This document shows, piece by piece, positions 1 through 6,796 of a stretch of DNA of 18,669 nucleotides. The notes under the pieces were generated by a model, which saw only the letters and a list, made by a program, of their open reading frames with translations, made no database searches and was not told where the DNA came from. The stretch comes from an uncultured Actinotalea sp. (GTDB taxonomy: Bacteria > Actinomycetota > Actinomycetes > Actinomycetales > Cellulomonadaceae): contig NZ_CAMPHH010000030.1 of assembly GCF_946885855.1 (NCBI RefSeq), forward strand, positions 1 to 18,669. Reading direction: 5' to 3'. Made by a program: the position numbers and the translations under genes. How positions within the stretch are numbered: the stretch's first letter is position 1; every line of letters starts with the position of its first letter.

Positions 1-139
1 GGATCGAGGACAGCAGGGTCCGGCGCAGGGAGTTGCCGAGCGTGTAGCCGAAGCCAGGCTCGAGCGGCTCGATGACGAACCGCGAGCGGTTCTCGGAGAC
101 GACCTCTTCGGTCAGCGTGGGGCGCTGTGCGATGAGCAC
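1..139 (-). CDS. rpoA: RNA polymerase subunit alpha, N-terminal fragment (cut by window edge)
   Basis: This is the start of the RNA polymerase alpha subunit, the scaffold on which beta and beta' assemble. Only 46 codons are in the window and the gene runs off the left edge. The translation opens [13 protein letters not shown] and contains the family-typical stretch [20 protein letters not shown] (residues 20-39 of the fragment), the conserved start of the alpha N-terminal domain used for dimerisation. I chose the GTG at 139 because a GAGGAA Shine-Dalgarno sequence lies about 8 bases upstream and actinobacterial alpha subunits begin at this point. It follows rpsK after a 195-base gap containing a strong hairpin, so it may have its own promoter, although I see no convincing one. 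rpsD, which often sits between rpsK and rpoA, is absent here. Confidence 0.95.
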   Translation of the reverse strand, partial: MLIAQRPTLTEEVVSENRSRFVIEPLEPGFGYTLGNSLRRTLLSSI

Positions 140-296
140 GGTGGAGTTCCTCTCAGTGAGCGTCCGCCATATGACGCTTCACGGGTGCTGCCTGCCGGGT
201 CTCTGTCCACCCGCAGGGTCCTGCCGTCCACGGGCCGCGCGCCGGGACCGGTGCGGGCACCGGGCGCCGTCGGCGACGGGTCGCGTGGACACGTCG

Positions 297-327
297 GCGC
301 CGGGCCGGGGGACCCCCGGCCCGGCGC
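297..327 (-). terminator. Strong hairpin after rpsK
   Basis: A perfect 15-base inverted repeat (297-311 and 313-327) surrounds a single A and begins 7 bases after the rpsK stop. It would fold into a 14-bp almost all-GC stem with a 3-base loop. No U-tract follows, as is common for actinobacterial terminator-like hairpins. It may end or attenuate transcription before rpoA, or protect the mRNA 3' end. Further small inverted repeats lie downstream at 248-263 (CCGGTGC either side of GG) and 213-224. Confidence 0.7.
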
Positions 328-334
328 GACGGAG

Positions 335-739
335 TCAGACGCGGCGACGCTTCGGCGGACGGCAGCCGTTGTGCGCCTGCGGGGTGACGTCCTGGATCGA
401 GCCGACCTCCAGGCCGGTGGCCTGGAGCGACCGGATCGCCGTCTCACGACCCGAGCCCGGGCCCTTGACGAAGACGTCGACCTTCTTCATGCCGTGCTCC
501 TGCGCACGGCGGGCAGCGGCCTCGGCGGCGAGCTGGGCGGCGAAGGGCGTCGACTTGCGCGAGCCCTTGAAGCCGACCTGGCCGGAGGACGCCCAGGCGA
601 TCACGGCACCGGACGGGTCCGTGATCGACACGATCGTGTTGTTGAACGTGCTCTTGATGTGGGCCTGGCCCACGGCGACGTTCTTCTTCTCCTTGCGGCG
701 AGGCTTGCGGGCCGCGGACGTGCGGGTCTTGGGAGGCAT
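335..739 (-). CDS. rpsK: 30S ribosomal protein S11
   Basis: S11 is a small-subunit platform protein that binds 16S rRNA near the decoding-region mRNA exit. The 134-residue product has the expected family length. It has a basic N-terminus (about residues 1-20), the conserved core beginning [19 protein letters not shown], the [13 protein letters not shown] segment, and the canonical C-terminus [12 protein letters not shown]. The ATG at 739 is preceded by AGGAGA at a suitable distance. It follows rpsM by 91 bases, a spacer with some G+C-rich inverted repeats but no clear promoter. In many bacteria rpsD comes next, but here a strong hairpin and rpoA follow. Confidence 0.98.
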   Translation of the reverse strand: MPPKTRTSAARKPRRKEKKNVAVGQAHIKSTFNNTIVSITDPSGAVIAWASSGQVGFKGSRKSTPFAAQLAAEAAARRAQEHGMKKVDVFVKGPGSGRETAIRSLQATGLEVGSIQDVTPQAHNGCRPPKRRRV

Positions 740-830
740 TGCGGTCTCTCTCCTGGTCTGAGGTCGTCGGACCGGTGGTGCGGCGCGCGGCCCGGGCGGG
801 CTGCGCGGGCGTCACACCCCGGACTGCTGG

Positions 831-1211
831 CTACTTGCGCCCGGCCTTCTTCTTGCCGGCCACGGTGCGCTTCGGACCCTTGCGGGTGCGGGCGTTGGTC
901 TTGGTCCGCTGACCGCGCACGGGCAGTCCGCGGCGGTGCCGCAGGCCCTCGTAGCTGCCGATCTCGACCTTGCGACGGATGTCGGCCGCGACCTCACGGC
1001 GGAGGTCACCCTCGAGCTTGTAGCTGTTCTCGAGGTGGTCGCGGAGCGCGACGAGCTCGGTGTCACCGAGGTCGCGCACCCGCAGGTCCGGGCTGATGCC
1101 CGTGGCCGCGAGCGTCTCCTGCGCGCGCGTGCGCCCGACGCCGTAGATGTAGGTGAGCGCCACCTCGAGCCGCTTGTCGCGGGGGAGGTCGACGCCGACG
1201 AGACGTGCCAT
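831..1211 (-). CDS. rpsM: 30S ribosomal protein S13
   Basis: S13 sits in the head of the small subunit and makes bridges to the large subunit and contacts with P-site tRNA. The product is 126 residues. It starts [21 protein letters not shown] and carries the [15 protein letters not shown] motif and a lysine/arginine-rich C-terminal tail (TRKGPKR...KKKAGRK) that reaches toward tRNA. An in-frame upstream ATG at 1250 would add 13 residues, but the family start is the ATG at 1211, which has AGGAG 8 bases upstream. A 205-base structured spacer separates it from rpmJ, so it may head a separately controlled rpsM-rpsK unit. Confidence 0.97.
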   Translation of the reverse strand: MARLVGVDLPRDKRLEVALTYIYGVGRTRAQETLAATGISPDLRVRDLGDTELVALRDHLENSYKLEGDLRREVAADIRRKVEIGSYEGLRHRRGLPVRGQRTKTNARTRKGPKRTVAGKKKAGRK

Positions 1212-1245
1212 GTTCCGTACTCCTGGGACTGCTCCGGAGGTCTTC

Positions 1246-1328
1246 CGCACTCCCCTCCCGCGTGCTGCGGGCCCCGGCCTCCGGACCGGGGGTTGCGCGT
1301 CCGCCGTGGCGGTCGTGCTGGGAGTGCG
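1246..1328 (-). promoter_or_regulatory. Candidate structured RNA element upstream of rpsM
   Basis: A 9-base perfect inverted repeat (1246-1254 with 1320-1328; GGGAGTGCG and its complement) encloses two smaller hairpins: CCCCGG/CCGGGG at 1272-1277 and 1286-1291, and CCGC/GCGG at 1301-1312. The predicted shape is a closing stem with two inner arms. It ends 34 bases before the rpsM start. In E. coli a structured leader before rpsM binds S4 to control the alpha operon, but no similarity to that RNA is claimed. The fold was worked out by eye only. Confidence 0.45.
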
Positions 1329-1332
1329 CTGG

Positions 1333-1374
1333 CCGGCCTGGGGCCGGGACTTCCCGGGCGGTCCTGCTGCCCGG
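1333..1374 (-). terminator. Paired hairpins downstream of rpmJ
   Basis: Two inverted repeats lie in the rpmJ-rpsM spacer: CCGGCC/GGCCGG with a 3-base loop at 1333-1347, and CCGGGC/GCCCGG with a 9-base loop at 1354-1374. They start 42 bases after the rpmJ stop. There is no U-tract. They may terminate or attenuate the infA-rpmJ message, or form part of the rpsM leader. Confidence 0.4.
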
Positions 1375-1416
1375 CGGTGCTGCTCCTGCCTCGCGGCTGC
1401 CCTCAGGGGCGGCCGG

Positions 1417-1530
1417 TCAGCCCTGACGCTGCTTGTGGCGCAGGTTGTCGCAGATCACCATCACGCGACCGTGCCGGCGGATCACCTTGCACTTGTCGCA
1501 GATCTTCTTGACGCTCGGCTTGACCTTCAT
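1417..1530 (-). CDS. rpmJ: 50S ribosomal protein L36 (zinc-binding form)
   Basis: L36 is the smallest large-subunit protein and helps organise 23S rRNA near the L7/L12 stalk base. The product is 37 residues, the normal length. It starts [19 protein letters not shown] and has the zinc-ribbon ligands Cys11, Cys14, Cys27 and His32, so it is the C+ (zinc) form. The ATG at 1530 is preceded by GGAGG with 9 bases between; the longer upstream frame is not family-like. It follows infA by 73 bases containing an inverted repeat that partly overlaps its ribosome-binding site. Organisms with a C+ copy often keep a zinc-free copy elsewhere, which cannot be tested here. Confidence 0.97.
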   Translation of the reverse strand: MKVKPSVKKICDKCKVIRRHGRVMVICDNLRHKQRQG

Positions 1531-1540
1531 GCTCGTTCCT

Positions 1541-1577
1541 CCGCCGCCGCACGCGCGCACGTGCGTGCGACGGGCGG
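1541..1577 (-). repeat. Inverted repeat in the infA-rpmJ spacer
   Basis: An inner 7-bp stem (CGCACGC at 1548-1554 with GCGTGCG at 1563-1569) is flanked by a second pairing, CCGCC at 1541-1545 with GGCGG at 1573-1577. The outer arm overlaps the end of the rpmJ Shine-Dalgarno sequence (complement of 1538-1542). The structure could partly hide that ribosome-binding site. It was identified by eye. Confidence 0.4.
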
Positions 1578-1603
1578 CAGTTCGCTCGGGTGATCGGGAC
1601 GGA

Positions 1604-1825
1604 CTACTTGTAGCGGTAGACGATCCGGCCACGGGACAGGTCGTACGGGCTCAGCTCGACGACCACCCGGTCCTCGGGGAGGATCCGGATGTAGTGCTGA
1701 CGCATCTTGCCCGAGATGTGGGCGAGAACCTTGTGGCCGTTGGCGAGCTCGACGCGGAACATCGCGTTCGGCAGCGCCTCGACCACGGAGCCCTCGATCT
1801 CGATGACACCGTCCTTCTTTGCCAT
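1604..1825 (-). CDS. infA: Translation initiation factor IF-1
   Basis: IF-1 is an OB-fold protein that occupies the ribosomal A site during initiation and assists IF-2 and IF-3. The 73-residue product has the usual length. It contains the typical sequence [20 protein letters not shown], then [20 protein letters not shown] and ends [10 protein letters not shown]. The ATG at 1825 has GGAGGA directly upstream with rather tight spacing. It is separated from map by a 293-base gap containing a hairpin, a candidate -10 box and a structured leader, so it probably begins its own transcript (infA-rpmJ and perhaps onwards). The infA-rpmJ-rpsM-rpsK order is the usual bacterial one. Confidence 0.98.
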   Translation of the reverse strand: MAKKDGVIEIEGSVVEALPNAMFRVELANGHKVLAHISGKMRQHYIRILPEDRVVVELSPYDLSRGRIVYRYK

Positions 1826-1861
1826 GTCCTCCGCTAACTGTTGTGGTACGACTTCCTGCGA

Positions 1862-1907
1862 CCCGCCCGCTCCCGACGGGCTCGGGCGGGATCCGGCCTC
1901 CGGCCGG
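1862..1907 (-). promoter_or_regulatory. Structured infA leader (two hairpins)
   Basis: An 8-bp stem (CCCGCCCG at 1862-1869 with CGGGCGGG at 1883-1890) has a short CCC/GGG helix inside its loop. It is adjacent to a second hairpin, CCGGCC (1893-1898) and GGCCGG (1902-1907), with a 3-base loop. The pair sits 37 bases before the infA start codon, within the presumed 5' leader. The function is unknown; it could affect translation, attenuation or mRNA stability. Confidence 0.4.
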
Positions 1908-1992
1908 GGCCGCCGGGGTCCTGCGCCGTTCGTGACGACGCGGGGTTGCGCTGCGCGCTCCCGGCACCGTAGGCAGACGGACCCGACGGATC

Positions 1993-1998
1993 ATCCTA
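1993..1998 (-). promoter_or_regulatory. Candidate -10 box for infA
   Basis: The minus strand reads TAGGAT here, a good match to the TANNNT -10 pattern of actinobacterial housekeeping promoters. The best -35 partner is poor (TTCGCG, 18 bases upstream at 2017-2022). A start near 1986 would give a leader of about 160 bases before infA. The assignment is tentative. Confidence 0.35.
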
Positions 1999-2091
1999 CG
2001 GCATGCTCGAGCCTCTCGCGAACGGGGGTCCCGCCGCCGGAACGCGCCGTCCCCACCGCGCACGCCCGTCGGTCGCTCCGTCCGTCCGACC

Positions 2092-2112
2092 CCGGGGCGC
2101 GCCGCGCCCCGG
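2092..2112 (-). terminator. Hairpin after map
   Basis: A perfect 9-bp stem (CCGGGGCGC at 2092-2100 with GCGCCCCGG at 2104-2112) with a 3-base loop begins 6 bases after the map stop codon. No U-tract follows. Its position suggests it ends the secY-adk-map transcript ahead of infA. Confidence 0.6.
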
Positions 2113-2118
2113 CGGGAC

Positions 2119-2940
2119 TCACTCCCACGGAGCGATGGTGACGCCGTGCGGCGCGAGGCCCGCCGCACCGCCGTCGACGGCCGTGAGCACCCAGATGCCG
2201 TCCGGGCCGATGGCGACCGTGTGCTCCCAGTGTGCCGCGCGGGAGCCGTCGACGGTCACGACGGTCCAGTCGTCCTCGAGCACCTGGGTCATGCGGGAGC
2301 CGCGGGTCAGCATCGGCTCCACCGCCAGGCACATCCCGGTACGCAGCCGCGGCCCCTTCTCCCGGGTGCGGTAGTTGAGCACGTCCGGCGGCTGGTGCAT
2401 CGCGGAGCCGATCCCGTGCCCGATGTACTCCTGGACGATGCCGTAGGGCTCCGCGGCGCGCTCGACCGAGTCCTCGATCGCCTCGCCCACGGCGCCGAGG
2501 CGGTCCCCCGTCGCCAGGGCCGCGATACCGGCCCACATGGCTGCCTCGGTCGCCTCGCTGAGCGCCACGTCGGCCGGGTCGGCCTCCGGCAGGACGACCG
2601 TGAAGGCGGCGTCGCCGTGCCAGCCGTCGACGACGGCACCGCAGTCCACGGAGACGACGTCACCGGGCTCGAGGACGCGCTCGCCGGGGATCCCGTGCAC
2701 GATCTCGTCGTTGACCGACACGCAGAGGGTCGCGGGGTACCCGTGGTACCCGAGGAACGACGACGACGCCCCCGCGTCGGCGATCACCTCGGCGGCGACG
2801 GCGTCCAGCTCCGCGGTGGTCACCCCCGGCCGGACGGCCGCACGGACGGCCGCGTGCGCATCGGCCACGACGAGGCCGGCGCGGCGCATGGCCCGCACCT
2901 GCTCACCGGACTTGTACTCGATCTTCTCCCGGCCGAACAC
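2119..2940 (-). CDS. map: Type I methionine aminopeptidase
   Basis: This cytosolic metalloenzyme removes the initiator methionine from new proteins. Starting at GTG 2940 the product is 273 residues. The five metal ligands are visible in order: Asp99 (VSVDCG), Asp110 (HGDAAFT), His175 (IGHGIG), Glu208 (AVEPM) and Glu239 (WEHT). The conserved His82 (EIVHGIPG) is also present. The longer frame upstream is non-family sequence in the adk region. The GTG start gives the actinobacterial opening MFGREKIEYKSGEQVRAMR and has TGAGGG about 5 bases upstream. It follows adk by 7 bases, and the secY-adk-map trio is a conserved arrangement. A hairpin directly follows the stop. Confidence 0.97.
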   Translation of the reverse strand: MFGREKIEYKSGEQVRAMRRAGLVVADAHAAVRAAVRPGVTTAELDAVAAEVIADAGASSSFLGYHGYPATLCVSVNDEIVHGIPGERVLEPGDVVSVDCGAVVDGWHGDAAFTVVLPEADPADVALSEATEAAMWAGIAALATGDRLGAVGEAIEDSVERAAEPYGIVQEYIGHGIGSAMHQPPDVLNYRTREKGPRLRTGMCLAVEPMLTRGSRMTQVLEDDWTVVTVDGSRAAHWEHTVAIGPDGIWVLTAVDGGAAGLAPHGVTIAPWE

Positions 2941-2947
2941 GACGCCC

Positions 2948-3520
2948 TCAGGCCGCCTCGGGCAGCGCGGCCAGGAGCCGCTGCGTGACCTCGTCGATGT
3001 CGCCGATGCCGTCGACGCGCACGAGGAGCCCGCGCTCCGCGTACAGGGCGGCGATCGGCTCCGTCTGCTCGCCATACACCTCGAGCCGGTGCCGGATGAC
3101 GGGCTCGGTGTCGTCCTCGCGCCCCTCGACCGTCGCGCGACGCAGCAGACGCTCGACGACCACCTCGGTGTCGGCGGTCAGCTCGACCGCGACGTCCAGC
3201 GTCAGGTCCCGCTGCGCAAGGATCGCGTCCAGCTCGGCGACCTGGGCGACGTTGCGGGGGTAGCCGTCCAGCAGGAAGCCGCCCGTCACGTCCGGCTCGT
3301 CCAGGCGCGCAGCGACCATCGCGTTGGTCACCTCGTCCGGGACCAGCGCACCGCGGGAGGTGTAGCCCTGCGCCGTGCGGCCGAGCTCGGTGCCCCCGGC
3401 GATGTTCGCGCGGAAGATGTCGCCGGTGGAGATGGCCGGCACGCCGAGCGCCCCGGCGAGCCGGGCGGCCTGGGTGCCCTTGCCGGCGCCGGGCGGACCG
3501 AGGAGGACGATGCGCGTCAC
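2948..3520 (-). CDS. adk: Adenylate kinase (short-LID form)
   Basis: Adenylate kinase interconverts ATP + AMP and 2 ADP and balances adenine nucleotides in the cytosol. The product is 190 residues. It has the P-loop GPPGAGKG at residues 8-15, the AMP-binding region STGDIFR (31-37), and the DGYPR motif (85-89). The LID region is short and lacks the zinc-finger cysteines of longer forms, as expected for this size class. The GTG at 3520 overlaps the secY TGA by four bases (GTGA), which implies coupling. The same frame stays open far upstream through secY, but that stretch is only a shadow of secY in another frame. map follows after 7 bases. Confidence 0.97.
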   Translation of the reverse strand: MTRIVLLGPPGAGKGTQAARLAGALGVPAISTGDIFRANIAGGTELGRTAQGYTSRGALVPDEVTNAMVAARLDEPDVTGGFLLDGYPRNVAQVAELDAILAQRDLTLDVAVELTADTEVVVERLLRRATVEGREDDTEPVIRHRLEVYGEQTEPIAALYAERGLLVRVDGIGDIDEVTQRLLAALPEAA

Positions 3521-4812
3521 CGCAGGAACCCTTCGTAGTGCCGCTGCTCGAGCTGGGAGTTGATCTGCTTCACCGTCTCCAGGCCGACGCCGACGACGAT
3601 GAGGATCGACGCGCCACCCAGCGGGATCTGGGTGTTGATGTCGAGCAGGATGAAGACGAACAGGACGACCATCGCCACGAACGCCAGGTAGACCGACCCG
3701 GGAGCCGTGATGCGGGTGATCACGTAGTCCAGGTACTCGGCGGTGGGGCGACCGGCCCGGATGCCGGGGATGAACCCGCCGTACTTCTTCATGTTGTCCG
3801 CGACCTCGTCCGGGTTGAACGTGATGGCCGTGTAGAAGTACGCGAAGAAGATGATGAGGACGATGTAGAGCGCGATGTTGATCGGGCTGGCCGGGTCCAC
3901 GACGTTGTTGGTCAGCCAGATGACCCACTCCGCCGACTGGTCGCCGAACTGCGCGACGAGGCCGGGGATCGCGAGCAGCGACGACGCGAAGATGATCGGG
4001 ATGACACCTGACATATTGATCTTGATCGGGATGTAGGTGCTGGACCCGCCGTACATCCGGCGCCCGACCATGCGCTTGGCGTACTGCACCGGGATGCGCC
4101 GCTGGGACTGCTCGACGAAGACGACGAGCCCGATCACGAGAATGATCACGACGAGCACCGCCGCGAACTTCGCGATGCCGTTCTCGCTGCCCGCGATCGA
4201 CCACAGGGCGGAGGGGAAGGTCGCCGCGATCGACGTGAAGATGAGCAGCGACATGCCGTTGCCGACGCCGCGCTCCGTGATGCGCTCGCCCAGCCACATG
4301 ATCAGCGTGGTGCCGGCGGTCATCGTGATGATCATCAGGGCGATGGTGACGACCCCGTCGTTGGGGATGACCGGCACGCTGCAGCCCTGGAACAGCAGGC
4401 CGTTGCGCGCGACGGTGATGATCGTCGTCGACTGCAGGATCGCCAGGCCGATGGTGAGGTAGCGCGTGTACTGCGTCAGCTGGGCCTGACCCTGCTGACC
4501 CTCCTTGTGCAGCGCCTCGAACCGCGGGATGACCACGCGGAGCAGCTGCACGATGATGCTCGCCGTGATGTACGGCATGATGCCGAGCGCGAAGACGGAG
4601 AGCTGCAGCAGCGCCCCCCCGCTGAAGAGGTTGATGATGCCGAGCAGGTCGTTGTTCGCGACCTGGGCCACGCACTGCTGGACGTTGCCGTAGTCCACGC
4701 CCGGGGTCGGGATGAAGGACCCCACCCGGAAGACGGCCATGATCGCCATCGTGAACAGCAGCTTGCGCCGCAGGTCTGGGGTCCGGAACGCCCGGCCGAA
4801 TGCGCTGAGCAC
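3517..4812 (-). CDS. secY: Preprotein translocase channel subunit SecY
   Basis: SecY is the membrane channel through which the Sec system exports or inserts proteins. The 431-residue product begins VLSAFGRAFRTPDLRRKLLF. It carries the expected series of hydrophobic segments (about ten), including FRVGSFIPTPGVDY in the first helix/plug region, and conserved cytoplasmic loops such as QRRIPVQYAKRM and PGIRAGRPTAEYL. I chose GTG 4812 rather than GTG 4893 because the 27 extra residues are low-complexity and not family-like. AGGAGGA lies just upstream (4816-4822), with short spacing. A strong hairpin and a candidate -10 box separate it from rplO, so secY-adk-map probably has its own promoter. It overlaps adk by four bases. 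Confidence 0.97.
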   Translation of the reverse strand: MLSAFGRAFRTPDLRRKLLFTMAIMAVFRVGSFIPTPGVDYGNVQQCVAQVANNDLLGIINLFSGGALLQLSVFALGIMPYITASIIVQLLRVVIPRFEALHKEGQQGQAQLTQYTRYLTIGLAILQSTTIITVARNGLLFQGCSVPVIPNDGVVTIALMIITMTAGTTLIMWLGERITERGVGNGMSLLIFTSIAATFPSALWSIAGSENGIAKFAAVLVVIILVIGLVVFVEQSQRRIPVQYAKRMVGRRMYGGSSTYIPIKINMSGVIPIIFASSLLAIPGLVAQFGDQSAEWVIWLTNNVVDPASPINIALYIVLIIFFAYFYTAITFNPDEVADNMKKYGGFIPGIRAGRPTAEYLDYVITRITAPGSVYLAFVAMVVLFVFILLDINTQIPLGGASILIVVGVGLETVKQINSQLEQRHYEGFLR

Positions 4813-4896
4813 CTGTCCTCCTGCTCCGCCGCGGGACGGCGGTCTGTCGTCGTGCCCGCCGCCGACGACCTGCCGGGGACGGGTGAGCCGCACCGA

Positions 4897-4902
4897 ACCC
4901 TA
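4897..4902 (-). promoter_or_regulatory. Candidate -10 box for secY-adk-map
   Basis: The minus strand reads TAGGGT, fitting TANNNT, between the rplO hairpin and the secY start. No good -35 box is seen at the usual distance. A start near 4890 would give a leader of about 78 bases. Confidence 0.35.
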
Positions 4903-4925
4903 GCCGAGGCGTGGTCCGTGTACGG

Positions 4926-4962
4926 CACAGGGGCCGGGGCGCTGCGCGTCCCGGCCCCTGTG
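4926..4962 (-). terminator. Strong hairpin after rplO
   Basis: A perfect 13-bp stem (4926-4938 with 4950-4962; CACAGGGGCCGGG and its complement) with an 11-base loop begins 5 bases after the rplO stop. There is no U-tract. It separates rplO from secY, which in many bacteria are tightly linked, and probably ends or attenuates the spc transcript. Confidence 0.7.
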
Positions 4963-4967
4963 TCAGG

Positions 4968-5555
4968 TCAGTCCTGGTCGACCGATCCGCCCGCCGCGAG
5001 GATCTTGTCCTTCGCCGACGCGGAGATCGCCTGCACCTGCACCGCGAGCTTCACGTCGAGCTCGCCGGTGCCGAGCACCTTGACCGGCTGGCCCTTGCGG
5101 ACCGCACCCTTGGCCACGAGGTCCTCGACGGTCACGTCTCCCCCGCTGGGGTACAGGGCCGCGAGGGTCGCGATGTTGACGACCTGGTACTCGGTCCGGA
5201 ACGGGTTCTTGAAGCCGCGGAGCTTGGGCAGCCGCATGTGCAGCGGCATCTGCCCACCCTCGAACGACTCGGGGACCTGGTACCGGGCCTTCGTGCCCTT
5301 GGTGCCACGGCCCGCCGTCTTGCCCTTCGACGCCTCACCACGACCCACGCGGGTCTTCTTGGTGTGCGCGCCCGGAGCCGGACGCAGGTGGTGCACCTTG
5401 AGCGTGCCGCCCGCGCCCTCGGTCACGTTGGTGACCTTGGCGGGCTTCTCGGCGGCCTTGGCAGCGGCCGTCTTGCGCGGCGCGGCCTTCTTCTTGGGCG
5501 CCTCGGCGACGGACTGCTCCGCCGCCTCGGTCGCGTCGGTCTTCTTCTCAGCCAT
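4968..5555 (-). CDS. rplO: 50S ribosomal protein L15 with N-terminal extension
   Basis: L15 is a 23S rRNA-binding protein important in late large-subunit assembly. The 195-residue frame has a conserved core from about residue 51 ([20 protein letters not shown]), the glycine/lysine-rich rRNA-binding segment ([18 protein letters not shown]) and the [18 protein letters not shown] motif. The first 48-50 residues are alanine/lysine-rich and histone-tail-like, making it longer than the usual 145-150. ATG 5555 lies 2 bases after rpmD and has GAGGAGG 10 bases upstream, so I prefer it. An internal GTG at 5426 with AAGG upstream would give a 152-residue standard-size L15. It is the last gene of the spc cluster and is followed by a strong hairpin. 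Confidence 0.95.
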   Translation of the reverse strand: MAEKKTDATEAAEQSVAEAPKKKAAPRKTAAAKAAEKPAKVTNVTEGAGGTLKVHHLRPAPGAHTKKTRVGRGEASKGKTAGRGTKGTKARYQVPESFEGGQMPLHMRLPKLRGFKNPFRTEYQVVNIATLAALYPSGGDVTVEDLVAKGAVRKGQPVKVLGTGELDVKLAVQVQAISASAKDKILAAGGSVDQD

Positions 5556-5557
5556 GG

Positions 5558-5740
5558 TCAGTCGACCTCCTCGACGGTGACGAGGTGCGCCACCGTGGTG
5601 ACCATGCCGCGGATCTCGGGACGGTCCTCCTTGACGACGACGTCGCCGATGCGCTTGAGGCCGAGGGTCCGCAGCGTGTCACGCTGGTTCTGCTTGCCGC
5701 CGATGACGGACTTGGTCTGGGTCACCTTGAGCCGGGCCAT
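5558..5740 (-). CDS. rpmD: 50S ribosomal protein L30
   Basis: L30 is a small 23S rRNA-binding protein present in this lineage but absent from some bacteria. The 60-residue product starts [20 protein letters not shown] and contains the conserved [12 protein letters not shown] and [14 protein letters not shown] segments. The frame is open much further upstream inside rpsE, but the ATG at 5740 gives the family length and overlaps the rpsE stop by one base (TGATG), a typical coupled start. rplO follows after 2 bases. The gene order rpsE-rpmD-rplO is the standard spc arrangement. Confidence 0.97.
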   Translation of the reverse strand: MARLKVTQTKSVIGGKQNQRDTLRTLGLKRIGDVVVKEDRPEIRGMVTTVAHLVTVEEVD

Positions 5741-6375
5741 CAGGCACCTGCCTTCGCGGCGACGCCCTCGGCGCGCGCACGCAGCATGGCGGCGGGCGTC
5801 ACGTGCTCGAGGGGCAGGCCCCGGCGAGCGGCGACGGCCTCCGGCTCCTCGAGCTCGCGCAGCGCCTGGACCGTCGCGTGGACGATGTTGATCGCGTTGG
5901 AGGAGCCCATGGACTTGGACAGGACGTCGTGGATCCCCGCGCACTCCAGGACGGCACGGACCGGACCACCGGCGATGACGCCGGTACCCGGGGACGCCGG
6001 GCGCAGGAAGACCACGCCGGCAGCCGCCTCACCCGTGACGGGGTGCGGGATCGTGCCCTGGATCCGAGGGACCCGGAAGAAGCTCTTCTTCGCCTCCTCC
6101 ACGCCCTTCGCGATCGCGGCGGGCACCTCCTTCGCCTTGCCGTAGCCGACGCCGACGGTGCCGTCACCGTCGCCCACCACGACGAGCGCGGTGAAGCTGA
6201 AGCGGCGACCACCCTTGACGACCTTGGAGACGCGGTTGATGGTCACCACGCGCTCGACGAAGGCACTCTTCTCGGCGGCGTCGCCGCGGCGGTCGCCACG
6301 ACGGTTGTCGCCACGCTCGCGCCGGTCGCCGCCGCCGCCGGCGGCGCCGGTGTTGCTGCGCTGCGGTGCAGCCAT
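5740..6375 (-). CDS. rpsE: 30S ribosomal protein S5
   Basis: S5 shapes the decoding site and mRNA entry channel; changes in its loop near the spectinomycin site can give drug resistance. The product is 211 residues. It has a glycine/arginine-rich N-terminal extension (about residues 1-35), common in actinobacteria, then the double-stranded-RNA-binding fold ([44 protein letters not shown]) and the second domain ([27 protein letters not shown]). The VSKVVKGGR loop looks wild type. ATG 6375 has GAGGAA about 8 bases upstream; the longer upstream frame is a shadow of rplR. It lies 43 bases after rplR and overlaps rpmD by one base. Confidence 0.97.
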   Translation of the reverse strand: MAAPQRSNTGAAGGGGDRRERGDNRRGDRRGDAAEKSAFVERVVTINRVSKVVKGGRRFSFTALVVVGDGDGTVGVGYGKAKEVPAAIAKGVEEAKKSFFRVPRIQGTIPHPVTGEAAAGVVFLRPASPGTGVIAGGPVRAVLECAGIHDVLSKSMGSSNAINIVHATVQALRELEEPEAVAARRGLPLEHVTPAAMLRARAEGVAAKAGA

Positions 6376-6418
6376 CAGAACTTCCTCTGCTTCCGTACGG
6401 ACAGGACTCGGGTGGCGC

Positions 6419-6796
6419 TCACAGGGCGAGACCGCCCTCGCGGGCACCGTCGGCGACAGCCGCCACACGACCGTGGTACTTGTTGCCCCCACGGTCGAAG
6501 ACGACGGCCTCGACGCCGGCGGCCTTCGCACGCTCGGCGATGAGCTCGCCGACCCGGCGGGCCTTGGCGGTCTTGTCGCCGTCGAAGCCCCGCAGGTCCG
6601 CCTCGAGGGTGGACGCGGAGGCCACGGTGCGGCCGACGCTGTCGTCCACGACCTGGGCGACCATGTGACGCGACGAGCGCGAGACGACCAGACGGGGCCG
6701 CGCGGCGGTGCCGACGACCTTCTTGCGCAGGCGGAGGTGGCGGCGCGCACGGGCGACGGCCTTGCCCTTGCCGCGGATGGTGATAGCCACGGTCAC
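6419..6796 (-). CDS. rplR: 50S ribosomal protein L18
   Basis: L18 binds 5S rRNA together with L5 and helps dock it onto the large subunit. The product is 125 residues. It has a basic N-terminus ([19 protein letters not shown]), the core [22 protein letters not shown], and the C-terminal motif [26 protein letters not shown]. Two GTG starts are possible: 6796, overlapping the rplF stop as GTGA and with AAAGG 7 bases upstream, or 6790, two codons later. I chose 6796 on spacing, but the choice is not certain. It belongs to the spc cluster between rplF and rpsE. Confidence 0.95.
   Translation of the reverse strand: MTVAITIRGKGKAVARARRHLRLRKKVVGTAARPRLVVSRSSRHMVAQVVDDSVGRTVASASTLEADLRGFDGDKTAKARRVGELIAERAKAAGVEAVVFDRGGNKYHGRVAAVADGAREGGLAL

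Noticed and set aside
140..200. Promoter for rpoA (CATATG region near 168-173)
   Set aside because: No -10/-35 pair with acceptable match and spacing could be found, so no promoter is called.
2948..4675. 575-residue minus-strand frame that could be read as a fusion with adenylate kinase
   Set aside because: Only the last 190 codons are adk; the rest is secY read in a wrong frame. The normal adk start GTG 3520 overlaps the secY stop.
4813..4893. Longer SecY start at GTG 4893
   Set aside because: The additional 27 residues are Arg/Gly-rich and unlike SecY N-termini; GTG 4812 has AGGAGGA immediately upstream.
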